Shown here piece by piece: positions 7,975-16,465 of a DNA stretch of 34,788 nucleotides. The notes under the pieces are model-generated. The model was given only the letters and a program-made list of their open reading frames with translations. It was not told the origin of the DNA and did no database searches. The translations under genes and the position numbers were made by a program. Source of the stretch: Planctomycetota bacterium (lineage in GTDB: Bacteria; Planctomycetota; Phycisphaerae; SM23-33); the NCBI GenBank assembly GCA_009908915.1, contig JAAAOJ010000058.1, positions 1 through 34,788 on the forward strand, written 5' to 3'. The number at the start of each line of letters is the position of its first letter. The first letter of the stretch is position 1.

Positions 7975-8661
7975 ATGGATACATACGCCGTGATTGGATT
8001 GGGACGCTTCGGCATGCGGCTCGCCAGGCAACTGGCCGAGACGGGCGCCGAGGTCATCGCCGTTGACAAACACATGGGCCTCGTCGAGCAGGTTCGCGAC
8101 AGCGTCTCGCGGGCTGTCGCCCTCGACGCCACCGACGAAGACGCCCTGCGAGCCCAGGGCATCGACCAGGTGGACTGCGCCGTCGTCGGTGTGGGGACGG
8201 CCTTCGAGGATGCCGTCCTGACCACTGTGCTGCTCAAGCAACTCAACGTGCCGCGCATCATCGCGCGAGCTACCACCAGCGTCCGCGCGAACATCCTCGC
8301 CAAGGTCGGCGCCGACGAGATCATCAACCCCGAGCGCGAAGCCGCCGAGCGCTGGACGCACCGCCTCATGGGGCCGTCGGTCATGGAGCGGATCGAGTTG
8401 GCCGAGGATTTCAGCCTCCACCAGGTGCCCGCCCCGCCGAGTTGGGGCGACAAGACCCTCGGCGGCCTCGACGTCCGCCGCAACTACGGCATCCAGATCG
8501 TCGCCATCCGCCGGACCGTCGAAGACGTCGATGCCGACGGCGTCAAACGAACGCGCCAGGCCATCATCTCCGTGCCCATGCCGGACAGCGAAATCAAAGG
8601 CGGCGATATCCTGCTGGTCATCGGATCGGACGAGGCGATGAAAGGCTTCCCGACCGCCTGA
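7975..8661 (+). CDS. trkA: Trk/Ktr potassium uptake regulatory subunit, RCK domain protein
   Basis: This cytoplasmic gating ring subunit binds nucleotides and opens or closes the TrkH pore. The 228-residue protein starts with the Rossmann motif GLGRFGMRLA (about residues 8-17) and the acidic end of strand 2 (IAVDKHMG), then a C-terminal TrkA_C domain from about residue 135 onward (LAEDFSLHQVPAP, GGDILLVIGSDEAMK). A single RCK unit of this size is KtrA-like rather than the double-length TrkA of enterobacteria. Its ATG is four bases after the trkH stop, which supports one complex. Confidence 0.93.
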   Translation: MDTYAVIGLGRFGMRLARQLAETGAEVIAVDKHMGLVEQVRDSVSRAVALDATDEDALRAQGIDQVDCAVVGVGTAFEDAVLTTVLLKQLNVPRIIARATTSVRANILAKVGADEIINPEREAAERWTHRLMGPSVMERIELAEDFSLHQVPAPPSWGDKTLGGLDVRRNYGIQIVAIRRTVEDVDADGVKRTRQAIISVPMPDSEIKGGDILLVIGSDEAMKGFPTA

Positions 8662-9333
8662 GACACCGGCCGGTGATGGCTTCTCCGGCGGGCGCGTCAG
8701 CCTCGGCATCCATCAGCGAAACGCCACGGGGGGGGGCATCCGCGGGCGGCGGCGCGTCCTGAGCCCACGGCGGGCCCGCGACGAGAATGACCACGACGGT
8801 TGCGATACGATACGAGATGACGGCCGCGCCCCGTTGCCCCGTTCACTGCGGCATGCAGGTGGCGATTCGCCCGCCCGGTATACCGCCGGCGGCGATGCGT
8901 GGCAATGTGCATGGAAGCGCGGCGGAGCGATTCGCTCGACATGAAGCGGCGGCGGAATTGTCTGAAGTGCCTGAAGTGCCTGAAGTGTCTGATGATGCGA
9001 ACCCTCCGACCACGGACGCATTGCGGATGGTCGATTGTGGATTTCGTTTGACGCAGCGCGGCTGTTTCCAGAATCTGAAATTCAGAATCCGAAATGCCTG
9101 TCGCGCGAACCTGTCAAATTGGCCCCGCATGGGCGGTCGACGGCCGATGTGGCGGACGCGGCGTCGGCCAGTATACATGCAAGTGTTTTATGTACATGAT
9201 TTTAAGTTTTGGCATGGACATTGCAAGAGGCCGAGTGTTGTGGATTGGGCGCGGTAGTATGAAGACAACCACCAGCGAAACACAACACACCCGGACGCAC
9301 AAAGCGTAGTACAGATATCAGAGGTGGAACAAT
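8662..9333. other. long intergenic region upstream of dnaK with microrepeats
   Basis: No gene is supported. It contains a 9-bp tandem repeat (units of CTGAAGTGC, about 8959-8997), and near 9070-9100 a short repeated block (CAGAATC / GAAAT), a type of low-complexity sequence that recurs on the other strand near 28400. The last 160 bp are AT-richer and presumably carry the dnaK promoter. No CIRCE element (TTAGCACTC-N9-GAGTGCTAA) and no convincing sigma32 site were found. Confidence 0.5.
8959..8997 (+). repeat. 9-bp tandem repeat
   Basis: About four imperfect 9-bp units (TGTCTGAAG, TGCCTGAAG twice, TGTCTGATG) run head to tail in the intergenic region. A simple-sequence origin is likely. Confidence 0.7.
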
Positions 9334-11268
9334 ATGGCTTCGAACAAAGTGATCGGAATTGACCTCGGAACGACCAACAGTGTCGTTTCCGTTATGGAAG
9401 GCGGCGAGCCGAAGGTGCTCATCAACCAGCAGGGCGCCCGGATCACGCCGTCAGTGGTCGCCTTTACCGACAAAGGCGAACGCCTCGTCGGCCAGCCCGC
9501 CCGTCACCAGCAGGTGACCAACCCCAAGAATACCGTCTTCAGCATCAAGCGGTTCATGGGGCGGCGGCACAACGAGGTCCAGCAGGAAGAGAAGATGGTG
9601 CCCTACGAAATCGTGGGCGGCCCGACCGACTTGGTCAAGGTCAAGGCCCGCGACAAGGAATTCACCCCGCAGGAAGTCTCCGCGATGGTGCTGGGCAACC
9701 TCAAAAAGACCGCTGAAGACTACCTGGGCGAGGAAATCGACAAGGCCGTCATCACCGTGCCCGCCTACTTCAACGACTCGCAACGAACGGCCACCAAGGA
9801 AGCCGGCGAGATCGCCGGCCTAAAGGTCGAACGCATCATCAATGAACCGACGGCGGCCGCCCTGGCCTACGGCCTGGAGAAGAAGGCCAACGAGAAGGTC
9901 GCCGTGTTCGACTTCGGCGGCGGCACGTTCGATATCTCGGTTCTGGATATCGGCGACAACGTCTTCGAGGTGATGGCCACCAACGGCGATACGCACCTCG
10001 GCGGCGACGACCTCGATGAGATTCTCATTGACTATATCGCCGAGGAGTTCCGCAAGCAGGAAGGTATTGACCTGCGGCAGGACGCGATGGCCCTCCAACG
10101 GCTGAAAGAAGCCGCCGAGAAGGCCAAGTGCGAACTGTCCACGGCAATGGAGGCCAACGTCAACCTGCCCTTCATCACCGCCACGCAGGAAGGTCCCAAG
10201 CACCTGACGATGTCCATCAGTCGCAGCAAGTTCGAGCAGTTGGCCGAGGAAATCTTCGACAAGCTCCGCAAGCCCTGCCAAGACTGCCTGAAGGATTCCA
10301 AGCTTTCCCGGGGCGACATCGACGAGGTCATTCTCGTCGGCGGATCGACGCGTATCCCCAAGGTCCGTGAGATCGCCAAGGAGATCTTCGGCAAGGAACC
10401 GAACAAATCGGTCAACCCAGACGAGGTCGTGGCCATCGGCGCAGCCATCCAGGGCGGCATCATGGCCGGCGAGGTCGAGGAAGAAATGGTCCTCCTCGAC
10501 GTGACCCCGCTGAGCCTCGGTGTCGAGACCCTCGGCGGCGTGATGACCAAGCTCATCGAGCGCAACACCACAATCCCGACCGAGAAGAAGGAAACCTTCT
10601 CCACAGCCGCCGACAACCAGACCGAGGTCACCGTCCACGTGCTGCAGGGTGAGCGCGAGTTTGCCCGCGACAACCGCACGCTGGGACAGTTCAACCTGAC
10701 CGGCATCCCGCCGGCTCCGCGCGGCATGCCGCAGATCGAGGTCACCTTCAGCATCGACGCCAACGGTATCCTGAACGTCTCGGCCAAGGATCTTGCAAGC
10801 GGCAAGGAACAGTCCATCGAGATCAAGGGCACCAGCGGTCTGGACGAGAAGGAAATCGAAAAGATGCGCGAGGACGCCGAGGCCCACGCCGAGGAAGACC
10901 GCAAGCGTCGTGAACTGGTCGATCTGAGAAACCAGGCCGACGCCCTGGCCTACAACGTCGAGAAGACCCTCAACGAGGCCGGCGAGAAGGTCTCCCCGGA
11001 GGATCGCGGCAATATCGAATCAGCGGTCTCGGCCCTCAAGGACGCCCTCAAGGGCGACGACGCCGACAGCATTAAGAAGGCCATGGAGACCGTCGAACAG
11101 CAGGCCCACAAACTGGCCGAGGTGATGTACCAGGGCGCCGGTGCCGGCCCCGAAGCCGCCGGTGGACCGCAGGCCGCCGCGGCCGGTGGGCCCCAGGCCG
11201 AGCAGGCTGGCGGCGAGGGCAAGGGCGACGAAGACGTCATCGACGCCGAGTACGAGGTCAAGGAGTAA
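9334..11268 (+). CDS. dnaK: chaperone protein DnaK (Hsp70)
   Basis: DnaK is an ATP-dependent chaperone that binds exposed hydrophobic peptide segments with DnaJ and GrpE in the cytoplasm. The start is well supported by GAGGTGG at 9320-9326. The 644-residue protein has the complete Hsp70 layout: GIDLGTTNS phosphate-binding loop at residues 8-16, FDFGGGTFD in the second lobe, [10 protein letters not shown], the linker [11 protein letters not shown], a substrate-binding domain, a helical lid, and a Gly/Ala-rich tail ending in [12 protein letters not shown]. Length is normal. Neither dnaJ nor grpE is adjacent, so it is a solitary gene. A structured intergenic region follows. Confidence 0.98.
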   Translation: MASNKVIGIDLGTTNSVVSVMEGGEPKVLINQQGARITPSVVAFTDKGERLVGQPARHQQVTNPKNTVFSIKRFMGRRHNEVQQEEKMVPYEIVGGPTDLVKVKARDKEFTPQEVSAMVLGNLKKTAEDYLGEEIDKAVITVPAYFNDSQRTATKEAGEIAGLKVERIINEPTAAALAYGLEKKANEKVAVFDFGGGTFDISVLDIGDNVFEVMATNGDTHLGGDDLDEILIDYIAEEFRKQEGIDLRQDAMALQRLKEAAEKAKCELSTAMEANVNLPFITATQEGPKHLTMSISRSKFEQLAEEIFDKLRKPCQDCLKDSKLSRGDIDEVILVGGSTRIPKVREIAKEIFGKEPNKSVNPDEVVAIGAAIQGGIMAGEVEEEMVLLDVTPLSLGVETLGGVMTKLIERNTTIPTEKKETFSTAADNQTEVTVHVLQGEREFARDNRTLGQFNLTGIPPAPRGMPQIEVTFSIDANGILNVSAKDLASGKEQSIEIKGTSGLDEKEIEKMREDAEAHAEEDRKRRELVDLRNQADALAYNVEKTLNEAGEKVSPEDRGNIESAVSALKDALKGDDADSIKKAMETVEQQAHKLAEVMYQGAGAGPEAAGGPQAAAAGGPQAEQAGGEGKGDEDVIDAEYEVKE

Positions 11269-11349
11269 CACTCCGCGCACCACATTCGTGCATGGCGAAG
11301 CACCTGCCTCCGCCATGTCAACTTGTTTGATATTGGCAGGTTAGACACA

Positions 11350-11367
11350 GTGCAGCAGGTGCTGCAC
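11350..11367. repeat. perfect palindrome downstream of dnaK
   Basis: GTGCAGCAGGTGCTGCAC forms a stem of 8 bp around two bases. A second near-palindrome (GCACA/TGTGC) follows at about 11371-11384. Both lie 80-120 bp past the dnaK stop and could serve as a 3' mRNA structure. Confidence 0.5.
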
Positions 11368-11391
11368 CGCGCACATATGTTGTGCGTCCGG

Positions 11392-11575
11392 TATAACACG
11401 CTTCGTAGCAAAGCGCGCGGGCAGGTGGTAGAGCACTCCCGAACGGATGCCGCCGGCACGGCTGCACCACCTGTCGACTCGGTGCCCCGTACGGGACACC
11501 GCGCTTGGATTCTTCTGGCGGCGCATAATCCATAGATTCGCCCCGGTGGCAGCAACGTCGCCGGGGCGTTTGTCT
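11392..11575 (+). ncRNA. candidate structured RNA or complex terminator region
   Basis: Between convergent genes lies a dense series of stems. A closing stem AAGCGCG (11411-11417) pairs with CGCGCTT (11500-11506). It encloses CAGGTGGT/ACCACCTG (11422-11429 with 11466-11473) and the hairpin at 11481-11500 (GGTGCCCC/GGGACACC around GTAC). Next come GGATT/AATCC (11507-11531) and a terminator-like stem CGCCCCGG/CCGGGGCG (11539-11568) followed by TTTGTCT. A TATAAC at 11392-11397 could be a -10 box for a transcript starting near 11404, but no -35 is clear. No known RNA family is recognised. Confidence 0.35.
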
Positions 11576-11652
11576 GTGCGTTGCATGACGCATGAAGGTG
11601 GACGCGGCCTTGACGACTCGATGCGATCCGCCGACGTTCCGCAGTTACCCTT

Positions 11653-12474
11653 CTACCCTTCGAGGTACTGCTGCTGGCAAACGGTGATCTCCGCGCCGAC
11701 GCCGGCGCCGAGCGCATCGGCGGCCCGGCCCTGACAGACGGCGACTTCCAGCAGCCCCATCGAGTTGATCAGCGCAACCGCCTGGCCAAGGCTGGCCTGG
11801 CCGTAGGTCTCGTGGATGGCGCCGATCGTCTGGCCGTTGCACGCCACGCGGACGCTGCTGCGGTCTTTGAAGCGGCTGCGGATGTCCGCCTCCTGAATGT
11901 TGCTGATAAGGTTGCCGAAGTGGTCGACATAGAGAATCCGGCCGATCATGCCCGTCTCGTCGGACTCCGGCAGCGGCAAGTCCAGCAGTTTGTAGCGGGC
12001 GGGCGTCGGGCCGAGTTCGCCGGGGTCCATGCCCATTGCCAGGCTCGCGGCCAGCGGGGCCATGATGTCCCGCCCGTGGAACGTGTGGCTGACTTGTTCA
12101 AAGCCGAGGCTCCGCAGGTTCCGTACGGCCACCAGGCCCTCCAGCGGCAGGACCTCTTTGATGAACGTAATCACGCCGTTGTCGGGGAAGATATAGTGCT
12201 GACCGCCGTACTGGCCGACGAGAATGTCGCGCCCCGTGCCCACGCCGGGGTCCACCACGACCACGTGGGCCGTCCCTTCCGGGAAGGCCGGCGCGGCATT
12301 GGCGAGGACGAACGCCGCCGAGAGAATATCGTGCGGCGGAATCTCGTGAGAAATATCCACAATCTCGGCGACCGGGCAGACCTCCAGGATTGTGCCCTTC
12401 ATGGCGGCCACGTACGGATCGGCCGCGCCAAAATCGGTCAGCAATGTAATAATCGGGCGGGCGCGTCGGGCCAT
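11653..12474 (-). CDS. SAM hydroxide adenosyltransferase (DUF62 / SAM hydrolase family)
   Basis: Members cleave S-adenosylmethionine to adenosine and methionine using an activated water; the fluorinase and chlorinase belong to the same superfamily. The 273-residue protein has the family motifs in order: TDFGAADPYVAAMKG from residue 12, DISHEIPPHDI, VVVDPGVGTGR, PDNGVI, TFHGRDIMAPLAA, then a C-terminal barrel with VDHFGNLISN and LINSMG. Halogenases of the family carry a characteristic insertion and a halide pocket. I see no reason to call this a halogenase, and ordinary SAM hydrolase activity is the default reading. It ends toward the structured region after dnaK and is transcribed divergently from pcm. 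Confidence 0.88.
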   Translation of the reverse strand: MARRARPIITLLTDFGAADPYVAAMKGTILEVCPVAEIVDISHEIPPHDILSAAFVLANAAPAFPEGTAHVVVVDPGVGTGRDILVGQYGGQHYIFPDNGVITFIKEVLPLEGLVAVRNLRSLGFEQVSHTFHGRDIMAPLAASLAMGMDPGELGPTPARYKLLDLPLPESDETGMIGRILYVDHFGNLISNIQEADIRSRFKDRSSVRVACNGQTIGAIHETYGQASLGQAVALINSMGLLEVAVCQGRAADALGAGVGAEITVCQQQYLEG

Positions 12475-12570
12475 CGGCCTCGTTCCATTTCATTTCATTT
12501 CATTTCGAAAGAAGTCGCTTGCGGGCCTATAGGATACCCATAGACAAGGCATTATGCTATCGGAAGGCCT
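12475..12570. promoter_or_regulatory. divergent intergenic region with a CATTT tandem repeat
   Basis: Four or five CATTT units occupy about 12486-12506 between the divergent starts at 12474 and 12571, so both promoters must lie here or just inside the flanking genes. No clear hexamer pair was found. Confidence 0.4.
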
Positions 12571-13230
12571 ATGGCAAGCGAAGAAGAAAAATACGCACGG
12601 CAACGTCATGACATGGTTGACAGGCATCTTGCCGCCCGCGGCATTACGGACCATCGCGTGCTCGACGCTTTCCGCGAGGTTCCGCGCGAGAAGTTTGTCC
12701 CCCCGCGGCTGCGGAGCGAAGCCTACGCCGACCGGCCCCTGCCCATTGGCAGCGGACAGACGATCAGCCAGCCGTACGTGGTCGCCCTGATGCTGCAGGA
12801 ACTTCAGGTATGGCCCGGGCATCGCGTGATGGACGTCGGCGCCGGCAGCGGCTACCAGGCCGCCCTGCTGGGCAAGCTCGCCGCCGAGGTCTACGCGATC
12901 GAACGGGTGAAAGCGCTGGCCGCCGGCACCCGCCGGGCCATCCAGAGCGTCGAAGGGCTCGACAACGTCGAGGTTATTGAGGGCGACGGGACGGTGGGCC
13001 TGCCAAACCTCGCCCCGTTCGACCGCGTCATCTGCGGCGCGGCCGGGCCCGACGTGCCGCAAAGCTGGATCGAGCAGCTCGCCGACGGCGGGCGCATCGT
13101 CACGCCGGTCGGCCGCCGGGGCGTGCAGACCATCCTGATCACCGAGAAACGCGGCGGTGCGGTCACGCAGCGGCGGAGCATCGACGTGCGGTTTGTCCCG
13201 CTCATCGGCGAGCAGGGCTGGCAGGACTGA
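12571..13230 (+). CDS. pcm: protein-L-isoaspartate O-methyltransferase
   Basis: Pcm methylates L-isoaspartyl residues in damaged proteins using SAM, starting their repair. The 219-residue protein is of usual length. It contains the PCMT N-terminal region (FREVPREKFVPP, GSGQTISQPYVVALMLQ) and the SAM-binding VGAGSGYQAALLG at about residues 89-101, followed by YAIERVKAL and the acidic GDGTVG. The start is the ATG at 12571 with GGAAGG only three bases upstream, a short spacing, so initiation a few codons later is possible. It is a solitary gene. Confidence 0.93.
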   Translation: MASEEEKYARQRHDMVDRHLAARGITDHRVLDAFREVPREKFVPPRLRSEAYADRPLPIGSGQTISQPYVVALMLQELQVWPGHRVMDVGAGSGYQAALLGKLAAEVYAIERVKALAAGTRRAIQSVEGLDNVEVIEGDGTVGLPNLAPFDRVICGAAGPDVPQSWIEQLADGGRIVTPVGRRGVQTILITEKRGGAVTQRRSIDVRFVPLIGEQGWQD

Positions 13231-13563
13231 TAGCCTGGGGATATTCACAACCACAGAGACACAGAGGCTCAAAGATATGCCATCGACATATCTTGATACA
13301 GAGATTTGCGAGATTGGTGCGTCCAGGGTGTCAGCAAGGGACGTACAGTCTTCTTGCTGCGAGCATAATGCAACTTTGGGATGACACCTCTGCGCCTCTG
13401 TGGCGAACCCTGTGGCGAATGATGCCGGGTGGCCGCCGAAACGCCCGCGCGTCACACTTGACAGCCGCCGCGCCGCGGCGATACCATCATCGCGTCACAG
13501 GATGTGCATGTCCTGCGCGCCCGGCCGCCGCCGGAGCCGCCGGACGCACGGGAAGGGACAACC
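13231..13563. other. intergenic region with an imperfect inverted repeat
   Basis: CCACAGAGACACAGAGG at 13251-13267 is echoed in inverse near 13388-13413 (CGCCTCTGTGG). A GATATG/CATATC hairpin (13274-13279 with 13287-13292) lies inside. Such CACAGAG blocks often flank lost mobile genes. No reading frame between them looks real. Confidence 0.4.
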
Positions 13564-14064
13564 ATGCGAACCACCGCCCTGCTGCTGATCGCACTGACCG
13601 CAACGGCCGGCTGCCAGAAACAGACCTCTCACCAGCTTGAAATGGAAACCCCCGCCGAGCCCGCAATGAGGCAACCGGCGTCCGACGAACCGCAGACCAT
13701 CTATGCCGGGCCGGACGAGCAATCCAAGCCGCGCCTCGACGAAATCCGCGCCGAACAGCCACCCCAACCCGGCAACGACGACGCCGCCATGCAACGCAAC
13801 GACGACATCGTCCCCCTCGGCGGCAAGGCCCCTCAGCAAGGCGGGCGCATTTCCGACCTGACCTCCCCCACGCCAGAGAGCCAGGACCTCCTCGCTCCGC
13901 CGGGCAGCCGACCCTACACCGTCACCAAGGGCGACAACTACTGGAACATCGCCACACGCATGCTCGGCGATGGCCAGCGGTGGCGGGAGATTCGTGACCT
14001 CAATCCCGACGTCGATCCCTGCAAGCTCCGCATCGGCCAGGTCATCCTGATCCCCGAGAAGTAA
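13564..14064 (+). CDS. LysM-domain lipoprotein
   Basis: The ATG at 13564 is preceded by GGGAAGGGA at ribosome-site distance and gives a lipoprotein signal with lipobox ATAGC (Cys17), better than the longer upstream frame. A low-complexity acidic, Pro/Gln-rich linker (about residues 20-115) leads to one LysM domain at the C-terminus (YTVTKGDNYWNIATRML to LRIGQVILIP, about 120-165), which binds peptidoglycan or similar glycans. The 166-residue protein is probably anchored in the cell envelope. The stop is four bases before recG, so the two may be cotranscribed though unrelated in function. No enzyme domain is present. Confidence 0.85.
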   Translation: MRTTALLLIALTATAGCQKQTSHQLEMETPAEPAMRQPASDEPQTIYAGPDEQSKPRLDEIRAEQPPQPGNDDAAMQRNDDIVPLGGKAPQQGGRISDLTSPTPESQDLLAPPGSRPYTVTKGDNYWNIATRMLGDGQRWREIRDLNPDVDPCKLRIGQVILIPEK

Positions 14065-14068
14065 CCCC

Positions 14069-16147
14069 ATGGCCGAGCTGAGCCTCGACACGCCGGCACA
14101 GTACGGCCAGGGCGTCGGTCCGCGACGGGCCGAGCAGCTTGCCGAACTCGGCATCCATACCATCGAGGACCTGCTGACCTACTACCCGCGGCGATTCGAT
14201 CTCCGCCGCCAGGCCCAGCCCATCGCCACGCTCACCGGCAATGAAAGCGAGCCGGTCACCGTCGCCGGCGAGGTTATCTCCGCACGCATGAACCGCTACG
14301 GCAGCCGGCCTGTCTTCCGCGCGGTGCTGGACGACGGCTCGGCCGAGATCGAAGTCAAGTGGTTCCACGGCGGTTATCTCCAGCGGCAGATTCGCCCGGG
14401 CATCCACATCGCCGTCAACGGCAAGCTCAGCGAATACCGCCGCCAGTTGCAGTTCGTCAATCCCAAGCACCAGGTGCTCTGGGACGCCGAGGGCGCCGAT
14501 CTCGACCGCGACGAACTGCTGCCGGTCTACCCCGCCGGAGCCCATCTCTCCAGCAATATCATCGCCTCGATCATCCGCAAGAACCTCCCCGCCGCCAGCC
14601 GGCTGCTGCGGCCGTGGTTCGACCGGACGTATCTCTCGCAGCGTGGGCTGGTCGACCGCCCCACCGCCATCCAGGCCATGCACCGCCCGGAGGACCGCGA
14701 GCAGTGGGGCCAGGCACGGCGACGGCTGGCCTACGACGAGTGCCTCCTGCTGCAGCTCGGCATTGCGATTATGCGCCAGCGCGAAACGTCGCGTCCGGCC
14801 CACCCGTTGCCGCCGTCGGCCCGCATCGACCAGCGCATCCGCGCGAGGTTCCCCTTCGCGCTGACGACCGCTCAGGATCGGGCGGTCGCGGAGATCGTGG
14901 CTGACCTTGCCAGCCCGCGGCCAATGAACCGCCTGCTGCAGGGCGACGTCGGCAGCGGCAAGACGGTCGTCGCGCTCTACGCCGCCCTGCAGGCCGTCGC
15001 CCACCGTAGGCAGGCGGCCATCCTCGCACCGACGGAACTCCTCGCGCGCCAGCATTACGCGAAAGTCTGCCAGTACCTCGAAGGCAGCCGCGTGAACATC
15101 CGCCTGCTGGTCGGCGGCATGCAGGCCAGGCAGCGCGACCGCACGCTGGCGGAGCTGGCCAGCGGCGAGGTCGACATCGCCGTCGGCACGCACGCCCTGC
15201 TCGGCGAGTCGGTGGACTTCGCCCACCTCGCGCTGGTCGTCGTCGACGAGCAGCACAAGTTCGGCGTCCGCCAGCGAACCGCCATGCGGGGCAAGGGCTT
15301 CGCGCCGCATTACCTCGTGATGACGGCCACGCCCATCCCGCGGACGCTGGCCCTGACGGTCTTCGGCGATCTGGACGTTTCGACCATCGACGAGCCCCCC
15401 CCCGGCCGCGGCGAGACCAGGACCGTCCTGCGAACCGAGAAGGAACTCGATACGATCCTCGACATCACGGCCGCCCAGCTCCGCAAGGGCCGGCAGGCCT
15501 ACTTCATCTACCCGCTGGTCTCGCCCTCGCCGGACCTCGAGCTGACGGCCGCCAACGACGCCTACGAGCAGCTTTCCGCCGGGCCGCTGGGCGAGTTCGG
15601 CGTGGGACTGGTCCACGGACAGATGCCCAACGACGACAAGCAGCGCGTAATGAAGCGGTTCCGCGACGGCCAGGTCAAGGTGCTGGTCGCCAGCGTGGTC
15701 GTGGAGGTCGGCGTCGACGTACCGAGCGCCAACGTCATGGTCATTATGCACGCCGAGCGTTTCGGCCTGGCCCAACTGCACCAGCTTCGCGGCCGCGTGG
15801 GTCGGGGCAGCGACGACGCCCTGTGCATGCTCGTGGCCACGCCGAACAACCCGATCGCCAGCGAGCGGTTGCGGGTCCTGACCGAGACCTCCGACGGGTT
15901 CAGGATCGCCGAGGAAGACCTCCGCATCCGCGGGCCGGGTGAGATCTTCGGCACGCGCCAGCACGGCCTGCCGGAGCTGAAGGTCGCCGACCTGGTCGAG
16001 GACTTCGAGCTGCTGCGGCTGGCGCGGCGGGATGCCTTCGCCATCATCGACGAGGATCCCGACCTCGCCGCCCCCCACAACCAGCAGCTCCGCCGTCAGG
16101 TCCAGAAGCTCTACGCCGACCGCCTCGACCTCCTCGGCGGGGCATGA
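14069..16147 (+). CDS. recG: ATP-dependent DNA helicase RecG
   Basis: RecG remodels stalled replication forks and branch-migrates Holliday junctions. The 692-residue protein matches the family length and layout. A helix-hairpin-helix-like start (GVGPRRAEQLAELGIHTIEDLL) leads into the OB-fold wedge domain (about residues 60-150). Walker A GDVGSGKT is at 292-299, the DEQH box at 393-396, MTATPIPRTL just after, and the C-terminal helicase domain has ASVVVEVGVDVP, QLRGRVGRG and the RecG-type IRGPGEIFGTRQHG. It follows the LysM gene by four bases. Confidence 0.97.
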   Translation: MAELSLDTPAQYGQGVGPRRAEQLAELGIHTIEDLLTYYPRRFDLRRQAQPIATLTGNESEPVTVAGEVISARMNRYGSRPVFRAVLDDGSAEIEVKWFHGGYLQRQIRPGIHIAVNGKLSEYRRQLQFVNPKHQVLWDAEGADLDRDELLPVYPAGAHLSSNIIASIIRKNLPAASRLLRPWFDRTYLSQRGLVDRPTAIQAMHRPEDREQWGQARRRLAYDECLLLQLGIAIMRQRETSRPAHPLPPSARIDQRIRARFPFALTTAQDRAVAEIVADLASPRPMNRLLQGDVGSGKTVVALYAALQAVAHRRQAAILAPTELLARQHYAKVCQYLEGSRVNIRLLVGGMQARQRDRTLAELASGEVDIAVGTHALLGESVDFAHLALVVVDEQHKFGVRQRTAMRGKGFAPHYLVMTATPIPRTLALTVFGDLDVSTIDEPPPGRGETRTVLRTEKELDTILDITAAQLRKGRQAYFIYPLVSPSPDLELTAANDAYEQLSAGPLGEFGVGLVHGQMPNDDKQRVMKRFRDGQVKVLVASVVVEVGVDVPSANVMVIMHAERFGLAQLHQLRGRVGRGSDDALCMLVATPNNPIASERLRVLTETSDGFRIAEEDLRIRGPGEIFGTRQHGLPELKVADLVEDFELLRLARRDAFAIIDEDPDLAAPHNQQLRRQVQKLYADRLDLLGGA

Positions 16148-16465
16148 TGCCAAAGACAAACGCCGACCGCATTCGAGCCTTCCTCAACCAGTCAACATGG
16201 TACTCGTGAGCGCATTCTTCGGGCACACGTCTCCCGGCGACGGACGGGGTTCGACTTAGCGGAATCTTGAAAGTGGTTGACTTTGTGTGAGTTATCGCGC
16301 AGGGTGAGGAACTCGCAACGTTGAGTGATTCAACAATTGAAGATGCGTGCATCGAGCACCCAGGGGCGATAATGGACGGCTCCCATACCGTTTCCGAGGA
16401 CAAGACGGCCTCGGCCCGGTTGTCGCTGCGCGCGAAGAGGTATCATTCCACGAAGGAGAACGACG
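16148..16465. other. leader region of the four-gene methyltransferase/AsnB operon
   Basis: No gene is supported. A possible promoter lies at 16267-16295, leaving a leader of about 165 bases. It contains small hairpins (TTGA/TCAA around 16322-16334 and GATGC/GCATC near 16341-16352). I see no match to a cobalamin box or a SAM riboswitch by eye. Confidence 0.35.
16267..16295 (+). promoter_or_regulatory. possible promoter of the methyltransferase/AsnB operon
   Basis: TTGAAA at 16267-16272 and AGTTAT at 16290-16295 are 17 bp apart. The -35 is good and the -10 poor (3 of 6), so the call is tentative. Confidence 0.3.

Noticed and set aside
8959..8997. CRISPR array
   Set aside because: The 9-bp units are head to tail without spacers; no cas genes occur anywhere in the window.
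9151..9333. CIRCE or sigma32 control of dnaK
   Set aside because: No TTAGCACTC inverted repeat and no convincing heat-shock -35/-10 pair were found by eye.
11653..12474. SAM-dependent halogenase
   Set aside because: The motifs are those of the whole superfamily; nothing specific for the fluorinase or chlorinase insertion was seen.
14042..16159. Minus-strand open frame of 705 residues opposite recG
   Set aside because: Antisense shadow of a clear RecG; no motif of its own.
16148..16465. Cobalamin or SAM riboswitch ahead of the MttB operon
   Set aside because: No conserved B12 box or SAM core was seen; only small generic hairpins. A covariance-model search would settle it.
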